A DNA stretch of 64,000 nucleotides from Mariprofundus sp. NF (GCF_013387455.1 NZ_VWNC01000007.1:1-64000); one strand, 5' to 3'. Positions 24,981-34,994 are shown, counted from the first letter of the stretch. Program-made: numbers and translations. The notes: generated by a model from the sequence alone, not told the origin.

Positions 24981-25751
24981 TTACTCCTTCATTCTCCAGC
25001 CTGTTTGCCACAAATACCAGCAGGTCAGAACCGTAACCACTACCGAGCCAATAACAATAGAAATTGATGCAAAGGGATCGGTATCGCCGATACCAAGGAA
25101 TCCATAACGGAATCCATCAGTAAGATAGAAGAATGGATTGGCATAATTAAACTGCTGCCAAATCTCAGGCAGCTGCTTCACCGAGTAGAAAACACCGGAG
25201 AGAAAGGTCAGAGGCATAATCACAAAATTGGTAATCATGGCGATATTATCAAAATCCTTGGCCCACATGCCGCCAATCAGCCCCAGACCACCCATAATAA
25301 TACTGGCAGCAACACCATAGAGCAGAATGATGCCCGGATGCAGCAGCTGCAGATCAACAAAGGGGTAGAGCACAGCAAGGAATACTGTAGCCACAACCAC
25401 AGCCCGTACCACTGCAGCCGCGAGGAAGGCAGCAACGATCTCAATAGAGGAGAGTGGTGCCATCAGCAGATAAATATGCATGCCCATCACCTTACCCATC
25501 ATCATCGAGCTTGAGGTGTTGGCAAAGGCATTCTGCATCATCGCCATCATCGCAAGACCGGGTACCAGAAAGGTGAAATAATCGATCTGCATGCCCGGCA
25601 CTTCCCTCTCTCCCATCGCATAACGAAAAATCACCAGATAGAGTATTGCTGTCAGTGCAGGGGTGAAAATGGTCTGCATTTTCACTTTAAGAAAACGGCG
25701 AATCTCACGCTGAAACAGTGTCCAGGTACCACGCGGATTAACAGGCATCAT
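24981..25751 (-). CDS. ABC-2 type transporter permease
   Basis: A 256-residue membrane protein with six hydrophobic segments and the ABC-2 family pattern (WTLFQREIRRFLKV at the N-terminus; FNYANPFFYLTDGFRYGFLG near the C-terminus). It pairs with the ATPase upstream, whose stop overlaps its start by four bases. Such exporters move drugs, lipids or polysaccharide; the substrate is unknown here. Confidence 0.9.
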   Translation of the reverse strand: MMPVNPRGTWTLFQREIRRFLKVKMQTIFTPALTAILYLVIFRYAMGEREVPGMQIDYFTFLVPGLAMMAMMQNAFANTSSSMMMGKVMGMHIYLLMAPLSSIEIVAAFLAAAVVRAVVVATVFLAVLYPFVDLQLLHPGIILLYGVAASIIMGGLGLIGGMWAKDFDNIAMITNFVIMPLTFLSGVFYSVKQLPEIWQQFNYANPFFYLTDGFRYGFLGIGDTDPFASISIVIGSVVVTVLTCWYLWQTGWRMKE

Positions 25752-26692
25752 AGCGCTTGATCCTTACTCTGTTTAGCTGTCAGGCGCAGGAAGACATCTT
25801 CCAGGTCTTCAGAGCGCACACCTGCATCAATGGGTGGGCCAAAGCGATCTACAGCCGCCTGATAGGCATTATGAAAGGTTGTTTTTCCCCCTTCCAGCTG
25901 TCCGAGTTTCAGACAGACGCCATCGTCATGACTTCTGGGCTCAAATCCAGCCAGAGCCTGTTGATCTTCAGCCGTCAGCGCTATTTCCCTGCCATAATTC
26001 AACCAGAGATGTGAGGAGGCGATCTCTGCCATCATCTCTTTCATTGGACGTGCCGTCAGCAGATTACCCTGATCAATAATTGCCACATGATCACACAGCT
26101 CCTCCGCCTCATCGAGATAATGGGTGGTGAGCAGTATGGTGATGCCCTTCTCATTAAGCTCACGCATAAAGGCCCATAGACGCTTGCGCAGCTCCACATC
26201 CACACCTGCAGTCGGCTCATCAAGAATAACAAGCTCAGGGCGATGTACGAGTGCTTGAGCCACCAACAGTCTGCGCCGCATGCCACCAGAGAGCTGGCGG
26301 GTATTCTTAGCCTGGTGCTCGGTCAGCTCCAGGCGCTCTAAAAGCTCATCAATCCAGGCCTCATCAGGTTTACAACCAAATAGCCCTGAAGTGAAACGTA
26401 GCACTTCGCGGGGTGTGAAAAAGGGATCAAAAGCGATCTCCTGGGGCACCACACCCATGCGCCTTTTGCACTCTTCCCGCTCCATAAACAGGTTGCGACC
26501 AAAGAGTTTTACCTCTCCGGAGGTAGAGCGAACGATATCGGCCAACATATTGATCAGGGTGCTTTTACCTGCACCATTTGGCCCGAGCAGTGCAAAAAAG
26601 CTGCCCTGCGGCACAGACAGTGTCACATTGTTCAAGGCAGTTTTACCGTTGGCGTAGGTTTTGGTCAGGCCATTAATTTCAAGCGCGCTCAT
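25748..26692 (-). CDS. ABC-2 type transporter ATP-binding protein
   Basis: A 314-residue ATPase. Walker A GPNGAGKST near residue 38, signature LSGGMRRRL near 138, Walker B LVILDEPTAGVD, and the switch His in TTHYLDEAEEL. The C-terminal 90 residues are the regulatory extension seen in DrrA/NodI-like exporters. Together with the overlapping permease gene it forms a complete two-component exporter. Confidence 0.92.
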   Translation of the reverse strand: MSALEINGLTKTYANGKTALNNVTLSVPQGSFFALLGPNGAGKSTLINMLADIVRSTSGEVKLFGRNLFMEREECKRRMGVVPQEIAFDPFFTPREVLRFTSGLFGCKPDEAWIDELLERLELTEHQAKNTRQLSGGMRRRLLVAQALVHRPELVILDEPTAGVDVELRKRLWAFMRELNEKGITILLTTHYLDEAEELCDHVAIIDQGNLLTARPMKEMMAEIASSHLWLNYGREIALTAEDQQALAGFEPRSHDDGVCLKLGQLEGGKTTFHNAYQAAVDRFGPPIDAGVRSEDLEDVFLRLTAKQSKDQAL

Positions 26693-26820
26693 GCAATCAA
26701 TCCTACTCCTTATAGCGGTATAAACAAAAAACGGACGACTCCATGGAGGGAGGAGTTAGGGCGACGCAGGATGCCAAAGCCGAGCCAAATAGCCCCGCCT
26801 TCTATCGAAATAAAAATTTA

Positions 26821-27183
26821 TCAGTAACCGGCGTTGGCGCAACCACCACCGGAATCCGATGGTGTAAAGGATTTGCCGCAACCGCATGTGGATACGGCAT
26901 TGGGATTGCGGATGACAAAGGATTCACCCTGAATCGAGGTCTGATAATCGATCTCGGCACCATCAAGCAGATCAAGACTGGACTGATCAACAAGCAGTTT
27001 AACACCATGATTTTCAACGATGGTATCGTTATCATTGATCTGGTCATCAAATGTAAAGCCGTACTGGAAACCGGAGCAACCGCCACCGGAGACAAAGACG
27101 CGCAGATTCAGCTCATCATTATTCTCTTTATCCAGTAGCCCTTGCACCTTATCGGCTGCAGCCTGGCTTAGCGTGACTGTCAT
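26821..27183 (-). CDS. erpA: Iron-sulfur cluster insertion protein
   Basis: A 120-residue A-type carrier with the three cluster-binding cysteines: one in [11 protein letters not shown] near residue 36 and two in STCGCGKSF near 100. It delivers [4Fe-4S] or [2Fe-2S] clusters to apo-proteins such as HemN-like radical enzymes. The C-terminal tail ([12 protein letters not shown]) has a fourth cysteine, which is unusual. It appears monocistronic and is divergent from apbE. Confidence 0.93.
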   Translation of the reverse strand: MTVTLSQAAADKVQGLLDKENNDELNLRVFVSGGGCSGFQYGFTFDDQINDNDTIVENHGVKLLVDQSSLDLLDGAEIDYQTSIQGESFVIRNPNAVSTCGCGKSFTPSDSGGGCANAGY

Positions 27184-27322
27184 ATCATTTACCTCACAAA
27201 GGGATCAGGAAAAGCTCTCATCCAAATATCTGAGCGGAAATATCGGTTATTTCAGTCAGGATATCAAACCCAGAAGAATTATTGTCTCTTGCTTACGCCT
27301 GTTTTGAGATAACAATGGCGCT

Positions 27323-28273
27323 ATGTACCGCCTATGCATACCCATTTTGGCTCTTCTTCTTGCCGCCTGCTCTGAATCTGCCGATATTCGCGATAGCCGC
27401 TTTATTATGGGGACACTGGTGGAATTTACCGTTACTGGTGCAGATGAAAGCGTTGCATCCGCTGCGATCAGAGCTGCAGCCAATGAGATGCAGCGTATCG
27501 AAAACGCTTTTACTATCTACGGAGAGGTTGATAACAGCGTAAAAAGATTCAATCGCAGCGACGTTGGAGAAACGGTTCAGTTGCCCGATGAGGTCAGCAC
27601 TCTGCTTGCAGCTGCACTGACCATAAAAAGGGAGAGTAACGGTGCCTTTGATCCCGTACTGGGCAAGCTCAACCAGCTCTGGGGCTTTTCTCTACCGGAA
27701 GCACCAACGTCCCCCCCCTCTTCCCGGGCAATCAGACAGGCCACTCCCCCTCCGCTCTGCATTGAAAAGCGCGATCAGGGTTGGGTTCGTTTGCATGATA
27801 ATTGCCAACTGGACTTCGGCGCCATAGCCAAAGGTTATGCCATCGATCGTGGCATTGAGATCTTACGCAGCCACGATATTTCAAACGCCATCATCAATGC
27901 CGGTGGAGATATTCGCCTCATCGGTTCCCACGGAGATCGCCCATGGCGAATTGGCATCCGCCACCCTCGTAACAAATCTGATGTGATCAAAACTCTGGAA
28001 CTGCAGGGTGATGTAGCAGTGGTAACATCAGGTGATTACGAACGTTTCTATATCTTTGAAGGAAAACGTTATCACCATATCCTTGATCCAAAAACTGGAT
28101 GGCCTGGAAACTCGGTGCAAAGCGCTACAGTCATTGCCCGTTCCGCGATGCTGGCCGATGCATGGAGCACGGCGCTGTTTATCTCAGAAGATCACCCGGA
28201 TGCTTCAAAGGACTTTAACAAAAAGGTGTTAATAGTGAATAATAGAGGCGAAATCATTAAAGATACTCTTTAG
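27323..28273 (+). CDS. apbE: FAD:protein FMN transferase lipoprotein
   Basis: A 316-residue periplasmic lipoprotein (lipobox LLAAC at 12-16) that attaches FMN covalently to threonine residues of flavoproteins such as NqrB/C and RnfG. Family motifs are FIMGTLVEFTV, DFGAIAKGYAIDRG, NAGGDIR, SGDYERF and HHILDPKTGWPG. No Nqr or Rnf gene is in the window. The stop lies two bases from the stop of the convergent outer-membrane protein gene. Confidence 0.92.
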   Translation: MYRLCIPILALLLAACSESADIRDSRFIMGTLVEFTVTGADESVASAAIRAAANEMQRIENAFTIYGEVDNSVKRFNRSDVGETVQLPDEVSTLLAAALTIKRESNGAFDPVLGKLNQLWGFSLPEAPTSPPSSRAIRQATPPPLCIEKRDQGWVRLHDNCQLDFGAIAKGYAIDRGIEILRSHDISNAIINAGGDIRLIGSHGDRPWRIGIRHPRNKSDVIKTLELQGDVAVVTSGDYERFYIFEGKRYHHILDPKTGWPGNSVQSATVIARSAMLADAWSTALFISEDHPDASKDFNKKVLIVNNRGEIIKDTL

Positions 28274-28275
28274 TT

Positions 28276-29853
28276 CTACCTTGAAAACAGTGTTAAATTG
28301 TAACCAAGAGAGAGGCTCAGAACTTTGGCTCGGAAGTTTCCTTTGGGTGCTGCCATATAGCCATATTGAGCAATCAGGCTAAACTCATCTGAGAATTGAT
28401 AACCAAGGCCAGCATTGCCTTGCCATACAAAACCACCACCAACAGCCAGGCCGCCTCCACCAGCTGCGCCAACTAACAGCTCCCCGTCGATAAAGAGAGG
28501 CGAGCCAAACAGAGGCAGATGGACTCCGCCTCCGACAAGGCCTGTCATGTAAGCGCCAGCCTGACCTTTGTAGGCAGCCAACCCCTGCCCAGTCAGATAG
28601 AAGTTATCATGCAGGAAGTAGTCCATCTGAATGCCGAGAAGGTCGACATTCAGGTTGGCGTGATGGCTACGCCAGTTGGCAGCAGCTTTATAATAGGTTT
28701 GATGCGTTGTCCGCATTCTGAAGTGGGCGGCATCAAAACCAATCAGGTCGGTGAGATCTACGCTTTCACTTCGGACATTGGGCGTATAGAAATGATAACC
28801 AATCTTTCCTGCATAACTGACTGCTTTAAAGGAGGTTTCAGGAACTTTGACATAACCGGCAGAGATCTCAGCAAACAGATTATCACCCAATCTCTGCTGC
28901 AGGGAGGCGACAGCATCAATGATGAGTCCTCCGCCTGTGGCTACATCTCCGCCTCCGGCCACACCTAGTGATGATGAGAGCTTGAACCAGGTACCATCCA
29001 TAAGTTCAAAACGGTAGCCAAGGCCAAACAGTATCTGCATATAACCATTACTTTGGCCTCCCATGGCCCCTTCTGATTCGATTTTCAGAAACAGATTATC
29101 ATCCAGATAGCGATTCCACTCAATGCCCATCAAGTTAATGGTTTTATACTGAGCCCTACCACTATCTGTCAATACGCCTGTAGGTATTTGATATGTACGG
29201 AAAACAGTTGCAAACTCCTGCTCTGAGAGACTCCCACGACCGATCATCGCCCCTTCCCAATCAGGAACATCGCGTCGACCGGAAGCAATCAGCGTGGTAA
29301 AGGGAAACTCATAAGAGATATAGGGCTGGCTGCTATGAATTGCGCCGTCTGGAAAATCGATATAACTGATGCCGCCACCAAAATCACCCATGAAGGTTTT
29401 CAGCTTCGCTCCTAAGTGATAACGCAGCATCAGACCGCCTCCCGCCAACTGGAAGCCTCCACGCCCTCCTCCTGCGCCAACAAACATACCTGCATTAACT
29501 TCAAAATTATTATCAAACAGTTCCTTTCTAAGTTCGGTTGCCATGCCCAGGGTTATAAAACCACCGCGCTGGCCTACAAGGGCACCATATGCGGATGGAC
29601 CAAAGGATAACCAATCGTTTACGTCATAAAGCGCGGTGGTTCCAAGAAACCCCATTTTTTCACCAGCTGGCAGACTCGCATTGTCGTAGGTGAAGCGGAA
29701 TTTTGCAGGGACAGAGTCAATGGATGAACCCTCCTCCTCAGCAGAGGCAAAGACAGGGAGCAAGAAAACCACTGATATAAAAAGAGAAAAAGCAATAAGA
29801 GCTATTCGGCCTTGTGGTGATAAATCACCTTCGCATCTAATAGGGAGAGACAT
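28276..29853 (-). CDS. Glycine-rich outer-membrane beta-barrel-like protein, unknown
   Basis: About 525 residues. It has a signal peptide ending near ASA-EEEGS, then alternating hydrophobic strands and many aromatic/glycine turns (LMLRYHLGAKL, FIDGELLVGAAGGG, SLIAQYGYMAA), and ends in LSLGYNLTLFSR. Two halves look similar in build: each has a glycine cluster (GAGGGRGGFQLAGGG and GAAGGGGLAVGGG). It is probably an outer-membrane barrel, but the closing residue is Arg rather than the usual Phe. I recognise no family. ATG 29853 or 29868 are both possible starts. Confidence 0.65.
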   Translation of the reverse strand: MSLPIRCEGDLSPQGRIALIAFSLFISVVFLLPVFASAEEEGSSIDSVPAKFRFTYDNASLPAGEKMGFLGTTALYDVNDWLSFGPSAYGALVGQRGGFITLGMATELRKELFDNNFEVNAGMFVGAGGGRGGFQLAGGGLMLRYHLGAKLKTFMGDFGGGISYIDFPDGAIHSSQPYISYEFPFTTLIASGRRDVPDWEGAMIGRGSLSEQEFATVFRTYQIPTGVLTDSGRAQYKTINLMGIEWNRYLDDNLFLKIESEGAMGGQSNGYMQILFGLGYRFELMDGTWFKLSSSLGVAGGGDVATGGGLIIDAVASLQQRLGDNLFAEISAGYVKVPETSFKAVSYAGKIGYHFYTPNVRSESVDLTDLIGFDAAHFRMRTTHQTYYKAAANWRSHHANLNVDLLGIQMDYFLHDNFYLTGQGLAAYKGQAGAYMTGLVGGGVHLPLFGSPLFIDGELLVGAAGGGGLAVGGGFVWQGNAGLGYQFSDEFSLIAQYGYMAAPKGNFRAKVLSLSLGYNLTLFSR

Positions 29854-30020
29854 CGGGGCATATTGCATAATGTAGAAGATAACGTCCAATGATGTGATTT
29901 AAGAGCTGCATATAGTTGGCGATAAACAGTTGTAAATGTGTAAGCTTTGCACCCTAGACGAATTAGACTACAATCATAAAGCACACTCGATTTTAACATT
30001 AAGGATTTAAATAGTTATTT

Positions 30021-30767
30021 ATGTACGAATACAGTTATCTCTTTGGAATAATCGCCTTCATCCCGATCTGGCTATACTGCTTTATTGTCAGGCCTGACTT
30101 GCGTCCTGCCATGCTGATCCTCTCCTTTCTGTTTGGTATTGGCGGCGTTCTTTCCAACTTTTTTGTCTATGGCCATGATTGGTGGGAACCGCAATTTGTT
30201 ACGGGCACAACCATCGGTATTGAAGACTTCCTGTTCGGCTTCTTCTTCTCTGGGTCGGTAGCGGTTTTCTATGAAATTGTATTCAATAAAACATATCAAG
30301 AGAGAGAGCAGACCCCCAGATTTCCCATTAGATTCAGGTACATTGCCCTGACTGTCTGCTCGCTGTTTTTCGGAAGCGCCATAATTTTCAATTTCCACTC
30401 ATTCAGCGCCACAGTATTAACCTTCGGAATAAGTACTTTATATCTGTTAAGTCAGAGAAAGGATCTTGTTCCCAACGCCATTTTTGGTGCCCTCTTTGCC
30501 GCCTTTCTGGCTTTCCTGTTCTTCGGTATCCCCGAGTTGTTAACGGCCGGATGGGTAGAATCAACCTGGTCGTTCCAGAACCTCTCCGGCACCTTTATCC
30601 TTCACGTTCCCATGGAAGACTTTGTCTGGTTTGTCATGGCTGGAGCTTTTATTGCACCGCTATATAAATTCTGGAAAAACTTCAGATCGGTTAAATTCGT
30701 TGCTCAGGAACGTGCAAAAACTGTCCGTCGCGCTTCAAAACTGGCCACTGAACCTGACCGTGATTAA
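30021..30767 (+). CDS. Seven-helix membrane protein resembling lycopene cyclase domain proteins
   Basis: A 248-residue protein with about seven membrane helices. The segments TTIGIEDFLFGFFFSG near residue 75 and HVPMEDFVWFVMAG near 205 repeat the (P)xE-D/E-F pattern of the two halves of CrtYc/CrtYd-type lycopene cyclases. No other carotenoid gene is present in the window, so the substrate may differ. The 3' end overlaps the convergent WecA-like gene by four bases. It is the only plus-strand gene at this edge of the polysaccharide locus. Confidence 0.5.
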   Translation: MYEYSYLFGIIAFIPIWLYCFIVRPDLRPAMLILSFLFGIGGVLSNFFVYGHDWWEPQFVTGTTIGIEDFLFGFFFSGSVAVFYEIVFNKTYQEREQTPRFPIRFRYIALTVCSLFFGSAIIFNFHSFSATVLTFGISTLYLLSQRKDLVPNAIFGALFAAFLAFLFFGIPELLTAGWVESTWSFQNLSGTFILHVPMEDFVWFVMAGAFIAPLYKFWKNFRSVKFVAQERAKTVRRASKLATEPDRD

Positions 30768-32422
30768 AAAAGGCTGATCGCTGCCAGGATCAGTAACGAA
30801 ACCAGCATCTGTGTGTTCCTTTTAGGCTGACGCCTCAATACAATTTTAGCAGCGACAAGAAAGATCACCGCCTCTACACAAACAACATACAGTGAGGCCT
30901 GTATATCTGCCGAGAACAGGTTGAATCTGCCGATCAGCCAGGGCGTAACCCATGAAAAAACAAGCAGCAGACTTTCCAGACCGGTTGTTAAAAAGACGCG
31001 CATATTCCTTTTGAAGTAGAGTTTAAGAACCACCCAGAGTGCCAGCAATCCAGTCATCACAACCATGTAATTCAACACCCACGACTGCTCACTCATATTG
31101 ATCTGAAACAGCAGTGCGAAAATCAGCAGGTAGATAAGCCCTTGAGACCAGGTGGCATCACGGCCTTCTCTCCAGGGATAGAGAATAACGACCAAAACCA
31201 TCATCACAGCCATGCAGAGAGCCATTGTGGTTGATCGCTCAATCATCACGACAGGCAGTAGCAGAACCAGTGGAATCACCCATGTAACAACAGGTATAGA
31301 GCGCCCCAGAGCACGGGTCATGCTGTAGTAGCTCGAGCTGTGGTGAGCTGCAGGCGAATCTGAAACCTCATCATCGGCAGGCATAGCAAAAGAGAAGGAG
31401 CCGCGCTCCAGTAGTGCCAACGTTAAATATGTGCCAGCCACCAGCCCGAGCAGGACCAGTGACTGCATCCATTCTGCACTTCCCGCAAAGAGTGCTGCTA
31501 CAGAAGCGTAGAAAAAAATAAGACCGTAAAATGTGGCCACCACACCTTTATGGGAGAGTCCAAGCTCAATCAGGCGATGATGAAAGTGTGTCTTATCCGG
31601 CTGGAAAGGACTTTTCCCTTTCATAACACGTTTGGTCATGACATAGAGTGTGTCAGAAAGCGGAAGCCCAAGAAGAATGCCCATGCTTATCGGTGATATG
31701 ACTGCCCCCTCCCCTGACTGTAACAGCATAAGGCAGAGGCAAGCCAATACATAACCAAGGATAAGACTGCCGGTATCGCCCATAAATATACGGGCGGGAT
31801 GCGAATTGAAATAGAGGAAACCGATCATCGATCCGAACAGAACAATAGCAATTATCAGGCTGGCTTGATCACCAATGGACAGGGCAAAGCTACCCAAAAA
31901 GTATGCAGCAATCAGGGTAATGCCTGCTGCCAGACCATCAAGACCATCCGACAGATTCAGTGCATTAATAAAACCGACCATGCCGATCAGTGTTAATGGT
32001 ATGGCAAACCAGCCGGTTTCAATATTCCCCATGTCGAACAGATCGCCCAGATCGTTTATCGCAGTTCCGCTCATCACAATGAACACACTGGTTCCCGCAA
32101 TAATACCGAGAAACTTCAACCGGGGAGAGATATCAAAAATATCGTCTGCAAAACCTGTACAACCGACTATAAACAGACCAAGAAGAAAACCCTGTGTAGC
32201 CGGAGTGACATCCAGCATAGTGAATGGAATCAGCAGTAGTGAGATAAAGAATGCCACCCCACCCATACGTGGTGTGGCAATAGCATGAACCTTGCGCTCA
32301 TTCGGCTGATCAACCGCACCGAGCCGCTGTGCCAGACGAACAACGGCTGGCATCACCAGTAGCGTCAACAGAATCGAAGAGAGCAGCGGCAATGCGTAGG
32401 TAATAAACATATTGTTCTGCAT
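30764..32422 (-). CDS. WecA/MraY-family undecaprenyl-phosphate sugar-1-phosphate transferase with C-terminal extension
   Basis: A 552-residue polytopic membrane enzyme of the family that starts polysaccharide assembly by transferring GlcNAc-1-P or a similar sugar phosphate to undecaprenyl phosphate. Marks: NERKVHAIATPRMGG, GFADDIFDISPRLK, NALNLSDGLDGLAAG, FMGDTGSLILGY and the His motif THFHHRLIELGL. The catalytic part ends near residue 340. A further 200 residues with about seven extra hydrophobic segments follow, which WecA (about 360 residues) lacks. It lies at the distal end of the polysaccharide operon. Confidence 0.88.
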   Translation of the reverse strand: MQNNMFITYALPLLSSILLTLLVMPAVVRLAQRLGAVDQPNERKVHAIATPRMGGVAFFISLLLIPFTMLDVTPATQGFLLGLFIVGCTGFADDIFDISPRLKFLGIIAGTSVFIVMSGTAINDLGDLFDMGNIETGWFAIPLTLIGMVGFINALNLSDGLDGLAAGITLIAAYFLGSFALSIGDQASLIIAIVLFGSMIGFLYFNSHPARIFMGDTGSLILGYVLACLCLMLLQSGEGAVISPISMGILLGLPLSDTLYVMTKRVMKGKSPFQPDKTHFHHRLIELGLSHKGVVATFYGLIFFYASVAALFAGSAEWMQSLVLLGLVAGTYLTLALLERGSFSFAMPADDEVSDSPAAHHSSSYYSMTRALGRSIPVVTWVIPLVLLLPVVMIERSTTMALCMAVMMVLVVILYPWREGRDATWSQGLIYLLIFALLFQINMSEQSWVLNYMVVMTGLLALWVVLKLYFKRNMRVFLTTGLESLLLVFSWVTPWLIGRFNLFSADIQASLYVVCVEAVIFLVAAKIVLRRQPKRNTQMLVSLLILAAISLF

Positions 32423-32460
32423 CTAAATCCTCTCGTTCAGGTTTACCCAACCTTTATCAA

Positions 32461-33492
32461 TCATTGGCAATATTGGCTGTAAACAGAACGAATCCCCTCT
32501 TCCAGCCCTACCTGGCTCTGCCAACCCAGTTTTCTGATTCTGGAGACATCCATCAGCTTTCTGGGGGTACCATCGGGTTTGGATGCATCCCAGATCACCT
32601 CACCATCAAAGCCGACAATACGCTGAACAAGTTCAGCTAAATCTCGAATGGTAACATCCGATCCGACACCGACGTTAAACAGTCGCGAGGGGTGTGATGT
32701 TAACTGTGATGAATCTAACTGCATGAGAAATAGAGAAGCATCCGCCATATCATCAACATGCAGAAACTCGCGACAGGGGGTGCCAGAGCCCCAGAGCATG
32801 ACTTTGGGTGGCACGTTAGAGGCCATGCCAAGGCTATCACGGATATCAGCAGGAACAGGGCCATAGCGGGATTCATCGGCCATCACTGCTTCGATATCGC
32901 CTGCCTGCGCCAGTTTAGCCAGATGAAACTTTCGTATCAGGGCTGGCAGTACATGCGAGTTTTCCAGATCAAAATTATCATTCGGGCCATAAAGGTTGGT
33001 TGGCATGGCTGAGATGGCATCAAAACCATACTGTTTCTGATAGGCCTGACACATCTTGATGCCGGCAATCTTGGCAATGGCATAGGCATCGTTGGTTGGT
33101 TCAAGTTCACCCGTAAGCAGGCAGGACTCCGGCATCGGCTGTGGTGCAAGTTTGGGATAGATACAGGAGGAGCCGAGAAACAGCAGACGCTTTACTCCGT
33201 TGCGATACGCAGCATCAATACAATTGCTCTGAATGAGCAGGTTGTCGCGAATGAAATCGGCAGGATAGGTGTCATTGGCATAGATCCCCCCTACTTTTGC
33301 CGCGGCCATAAACAGGTAGTCCGGACGCTCTGTAGCAAAGAAATCGTCAGTTGCAACCTGATTACGCAGATCAAGCTCAGCTGAGCAGCGCAGGATGAGG
33401 TTATCATAACCCTGCTGCCGTAAGGCTCGAACAATAGCCGAACCCACGAGTCCACGATGGCCCGCCACATAGATCTTTGAAGACTTTTCCAT
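32461..33492 (-). CDS. fcl: GDP-L-fucose synthase
   Basis: A 343-residue short-chain dehydrogenase converting GDP-4-keto-6-deoxy-mannose to GDP-L-fucose. NADP motif GHRGLVGSA, catalytic SSCIYP and YAIAKIAG, and [10 protein letters not shown] are typical. ATG 33492 follows AGAGG. It is adjacent to gmd, the preceding pathway step, with nine bases between. Confidence 0.94.
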   Translation of the reverse strand: MEKSSKIYVAGHRGLVGSAIVRALRQQGYDNLILRCSAELDLRNQVATDDFFATERPDYLFMAAAKVGGIYANDTYPADFIRDNLLIQSNCIDAAYRNGVKRLLFLGSSCIYPKLAPQPMPESCLLTGELEPTNDAYAIAKIAGIKMCQAYQKQYGFDAISAMPTNLYGPNDNFDLENSHVLPALIRKFHLAKLAQAGDIEAVMADESRYGPVPADIRDSLGMASNVPPKVMLWGSGTPCREFLHVDDMADASLFLMQLDSSQLTSHPSRLFNVGVGSDVTIRDLAELVQRIVGFDGEVIWDASKPDGTPRKLMDVSRIRKLGWQSQVGLEEGIRSVYSQYCQ

Positions 33493-33501
33493 CAAATGCC
33501 T

Positions 33502-34617
33502 CTATTCATGTGCCACAGAAACATCATGACCATGCTTCCTGAGCAATGAATACTGTTGAGCAGACTTCAGATCTGCCGCCACCATTTCAGCGCACATCTC
33601 CTGCACACTGATCTCAGGTGTCCAACCCAGTTTGGCCTTGGCCTTACTCGGATCACCCAGCAGGGTTTCAACTTCTGCAGGTCGGAAATATCGAGGGTCA
33701 ACACGTACAATAACATCTCCAGCGGAAAGTGCCGGAGCCTTACTCCCCTCTATAGACTCAACTACAGCACACTCATCCAGCCCCACACCTTCAAAACGCA
33801 GGCTGATGCCGAGTTCTGCTGCCGACCATGTAATGAACTGGCGTACAGAGTACTGAACACCGGTAGCAATCACATAATCCTCAGCGTCATCCTGCTGCAA
33901 CATCATCCACTGCATGCGCACATAATCTTTGGCATGTCCCCAATCACGCAGTGCATCCATATTACCCATGTAGAGGCACTTCTCGAGCCCCTGCGCGATA
34001 TTGGCCAGCCCTCGAGTTATCTTGCGCGTCACGAATGTTTCACCCCGCCGAGGGGACTCATGATTAAAGAGAATGCCATTACACGCATACATGCCATATG
34101 ACTCTCGATAATTAACTACAATCCAGTAGGCGTAGAGTTTTGCTACAGCATAAGGGGAACGGGGATAGAACGGTGTAGTCTCTGTTTGCGGTGTCTCCTG
34201 CACCAGACCATATAGCTCTGAGGTGGAGGCCTGGTAGAACTTCACCCTCTTTTCCATACCCAGAAGCCTGATTGCTTCTAAAAGACGGAGTGTCCCCAAG
34301 CCATCCACATCGGCTGTATATTCAGGGGACTCAAAACTTACCGCCACATGTGATTGGGCCCCAAGATTGTACACCTCATCCGGCTGTACCTCCTGCAGTA
34401 TCCGGGTCAGATTGGATGTGTCGGTTAGATCTCCATAGTGCAAAACGAAGTTCTTGTTCTCAACATGAGGATCCTGATAGATATGATCGACGCGTTGCGT
34501 GTTGAAAGATGAAGCACGGCGTTTGATGCCATGCACCTCGTACCCCTTCTCCAGCAGCAGCTCTGCCAGATATGATCCATCCTGTCCTGTCACGCCAGTA
34601 ATCAATGCTCTTTTCAT
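33502..34617 (-). CDS. gmd: GDP-mannose 4,6-dehydratase
   Basis: A 371-residue SDR enzyme making GDP-4-keto-6-deoxy-D-mannose. N-terminal [30 protein letters not shown], catalytic Tyr-Lys in [11 protein letters not shown] and [17 protein letters not shown] are diagnostic. First gene of the gmd-fcl pair. The toxin-antitoxin insertion separates it from the rest of the polysaccharide locus, so it needs its own promoter in 34618-34800. Confidence 0.95.
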   Translation of the reverse strand: MKRALITGVTGQDGSYLAELLLEKGYEVHGIKRRASSFNTQRVDHIYQDPHVENKNFVLHYGDLTDTSNLTRILQEVQPDEVYNLGAQSHVAVSFESPEYTADVDGLGTLRLLEAIRLLGMEKRVKFYQASTSELYGLVQETPQTETTPFYPRSPYAVAKLYAYWIVVNYRESYGMYACNGILFNHESPRRGETFVTRKITRGLANIAQGLEKCLYMGNMDALRDWGHAKDYVRMQWMMLQQDDAEDYVIATGVQYSVRQFITWSAAELGISLRFEGVGLDECAVVESIEGSKAPALSAGDVIVRVDPRYFRPAEVETLLGDPSKAKAKLGWTPEISVQEMCAEMVAADLKSAQQYSLLRKHGHDVSVAHE

Positions 34618-34646
34618 GATTCTATTCCCTTACCCTTCTAGCCAAA

Positions 34647-34686
34647 ATCCTCGCAATCATGGAGTGACAATCCACGATTGCAAGGA
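34647..34686. repeat. 40-bp imperfect palindrome upstream of gmd
   Basis: ATCC-CGCAATC-TGGA pairs with TCCA-GATTGC-GGAT around a GTGACAA centre, with small bulges. It lies 30 bases upstream of the gmd start, so it could be an operator or an mRNA leader hairpin. Confidence 0.4.
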
Positions 34687-34815
34687 TAGGTCGCTCATAC
34701 CAACCATCAATTATTACAGCAGTGAACAGGTGACTGTTCAGGTAGACATAACGCGTCAATGAACCAAGCCCTAAAGCCAGTTCACTCCTCACATTTCCCG
34801 GAGCTGCCCCTCCGG

Positions 34816-34841
34816 TGTCGAACTACTCAATAACTCATGCC
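34816..34841. repeat. Left copy of 26-bp direct repeat flanking the toxin-antitoxin pair
   Basis: TGTCGAACTACTCAATAACTCATGCC recurs at 35653-35678 with 24 of 26 bases identical and in the same orientation. The copies bracket the toxin-antitoxin genes (about 840 bases apart), as expected of an inserted cassette. Nothing else recognisable lies in 34700-34930 apart from a small inverted repeat TGAACAG/CTGTTCA near 34725-34742. Confidence 0.7.
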
Positions 34842-34939
34842 AGCTCAACCAGAGAAACTTGGTACGATAATCATCTCATGTCCATGCGCAATATCAAGTT
34901 ATGAAAGCCTACCTCCGACCCATGACTTCAGACCCAGCC

Positions 34940-34968
34940 TTGACATATCTGACATGGCCTCCTAAATT
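34940..34968 (+). promoter_or_regulatory. Sigma70-type promoter of the toxin-antitoxin operon
   Basis: TTGACA at 34940-34945 and TAAATT at 34963-34968 are separated by exactly 17 bases and lie 26 bases upstream of the antitoxin ATG. A direct repeat GACAT within the spacer could be part of an operator for the ribbon-helix-helix antitoxin. Confidence 0.6.
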
Positions 34969-34994
34969 AACACAAAGTGTTGCAGGAGTCGCAT

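Noticed and set aside
26770-26820. Possible terminator after erpA
   Set aside because: The GC-rich inverted sequence pairs poorly and lacks a T run on the minus strand.
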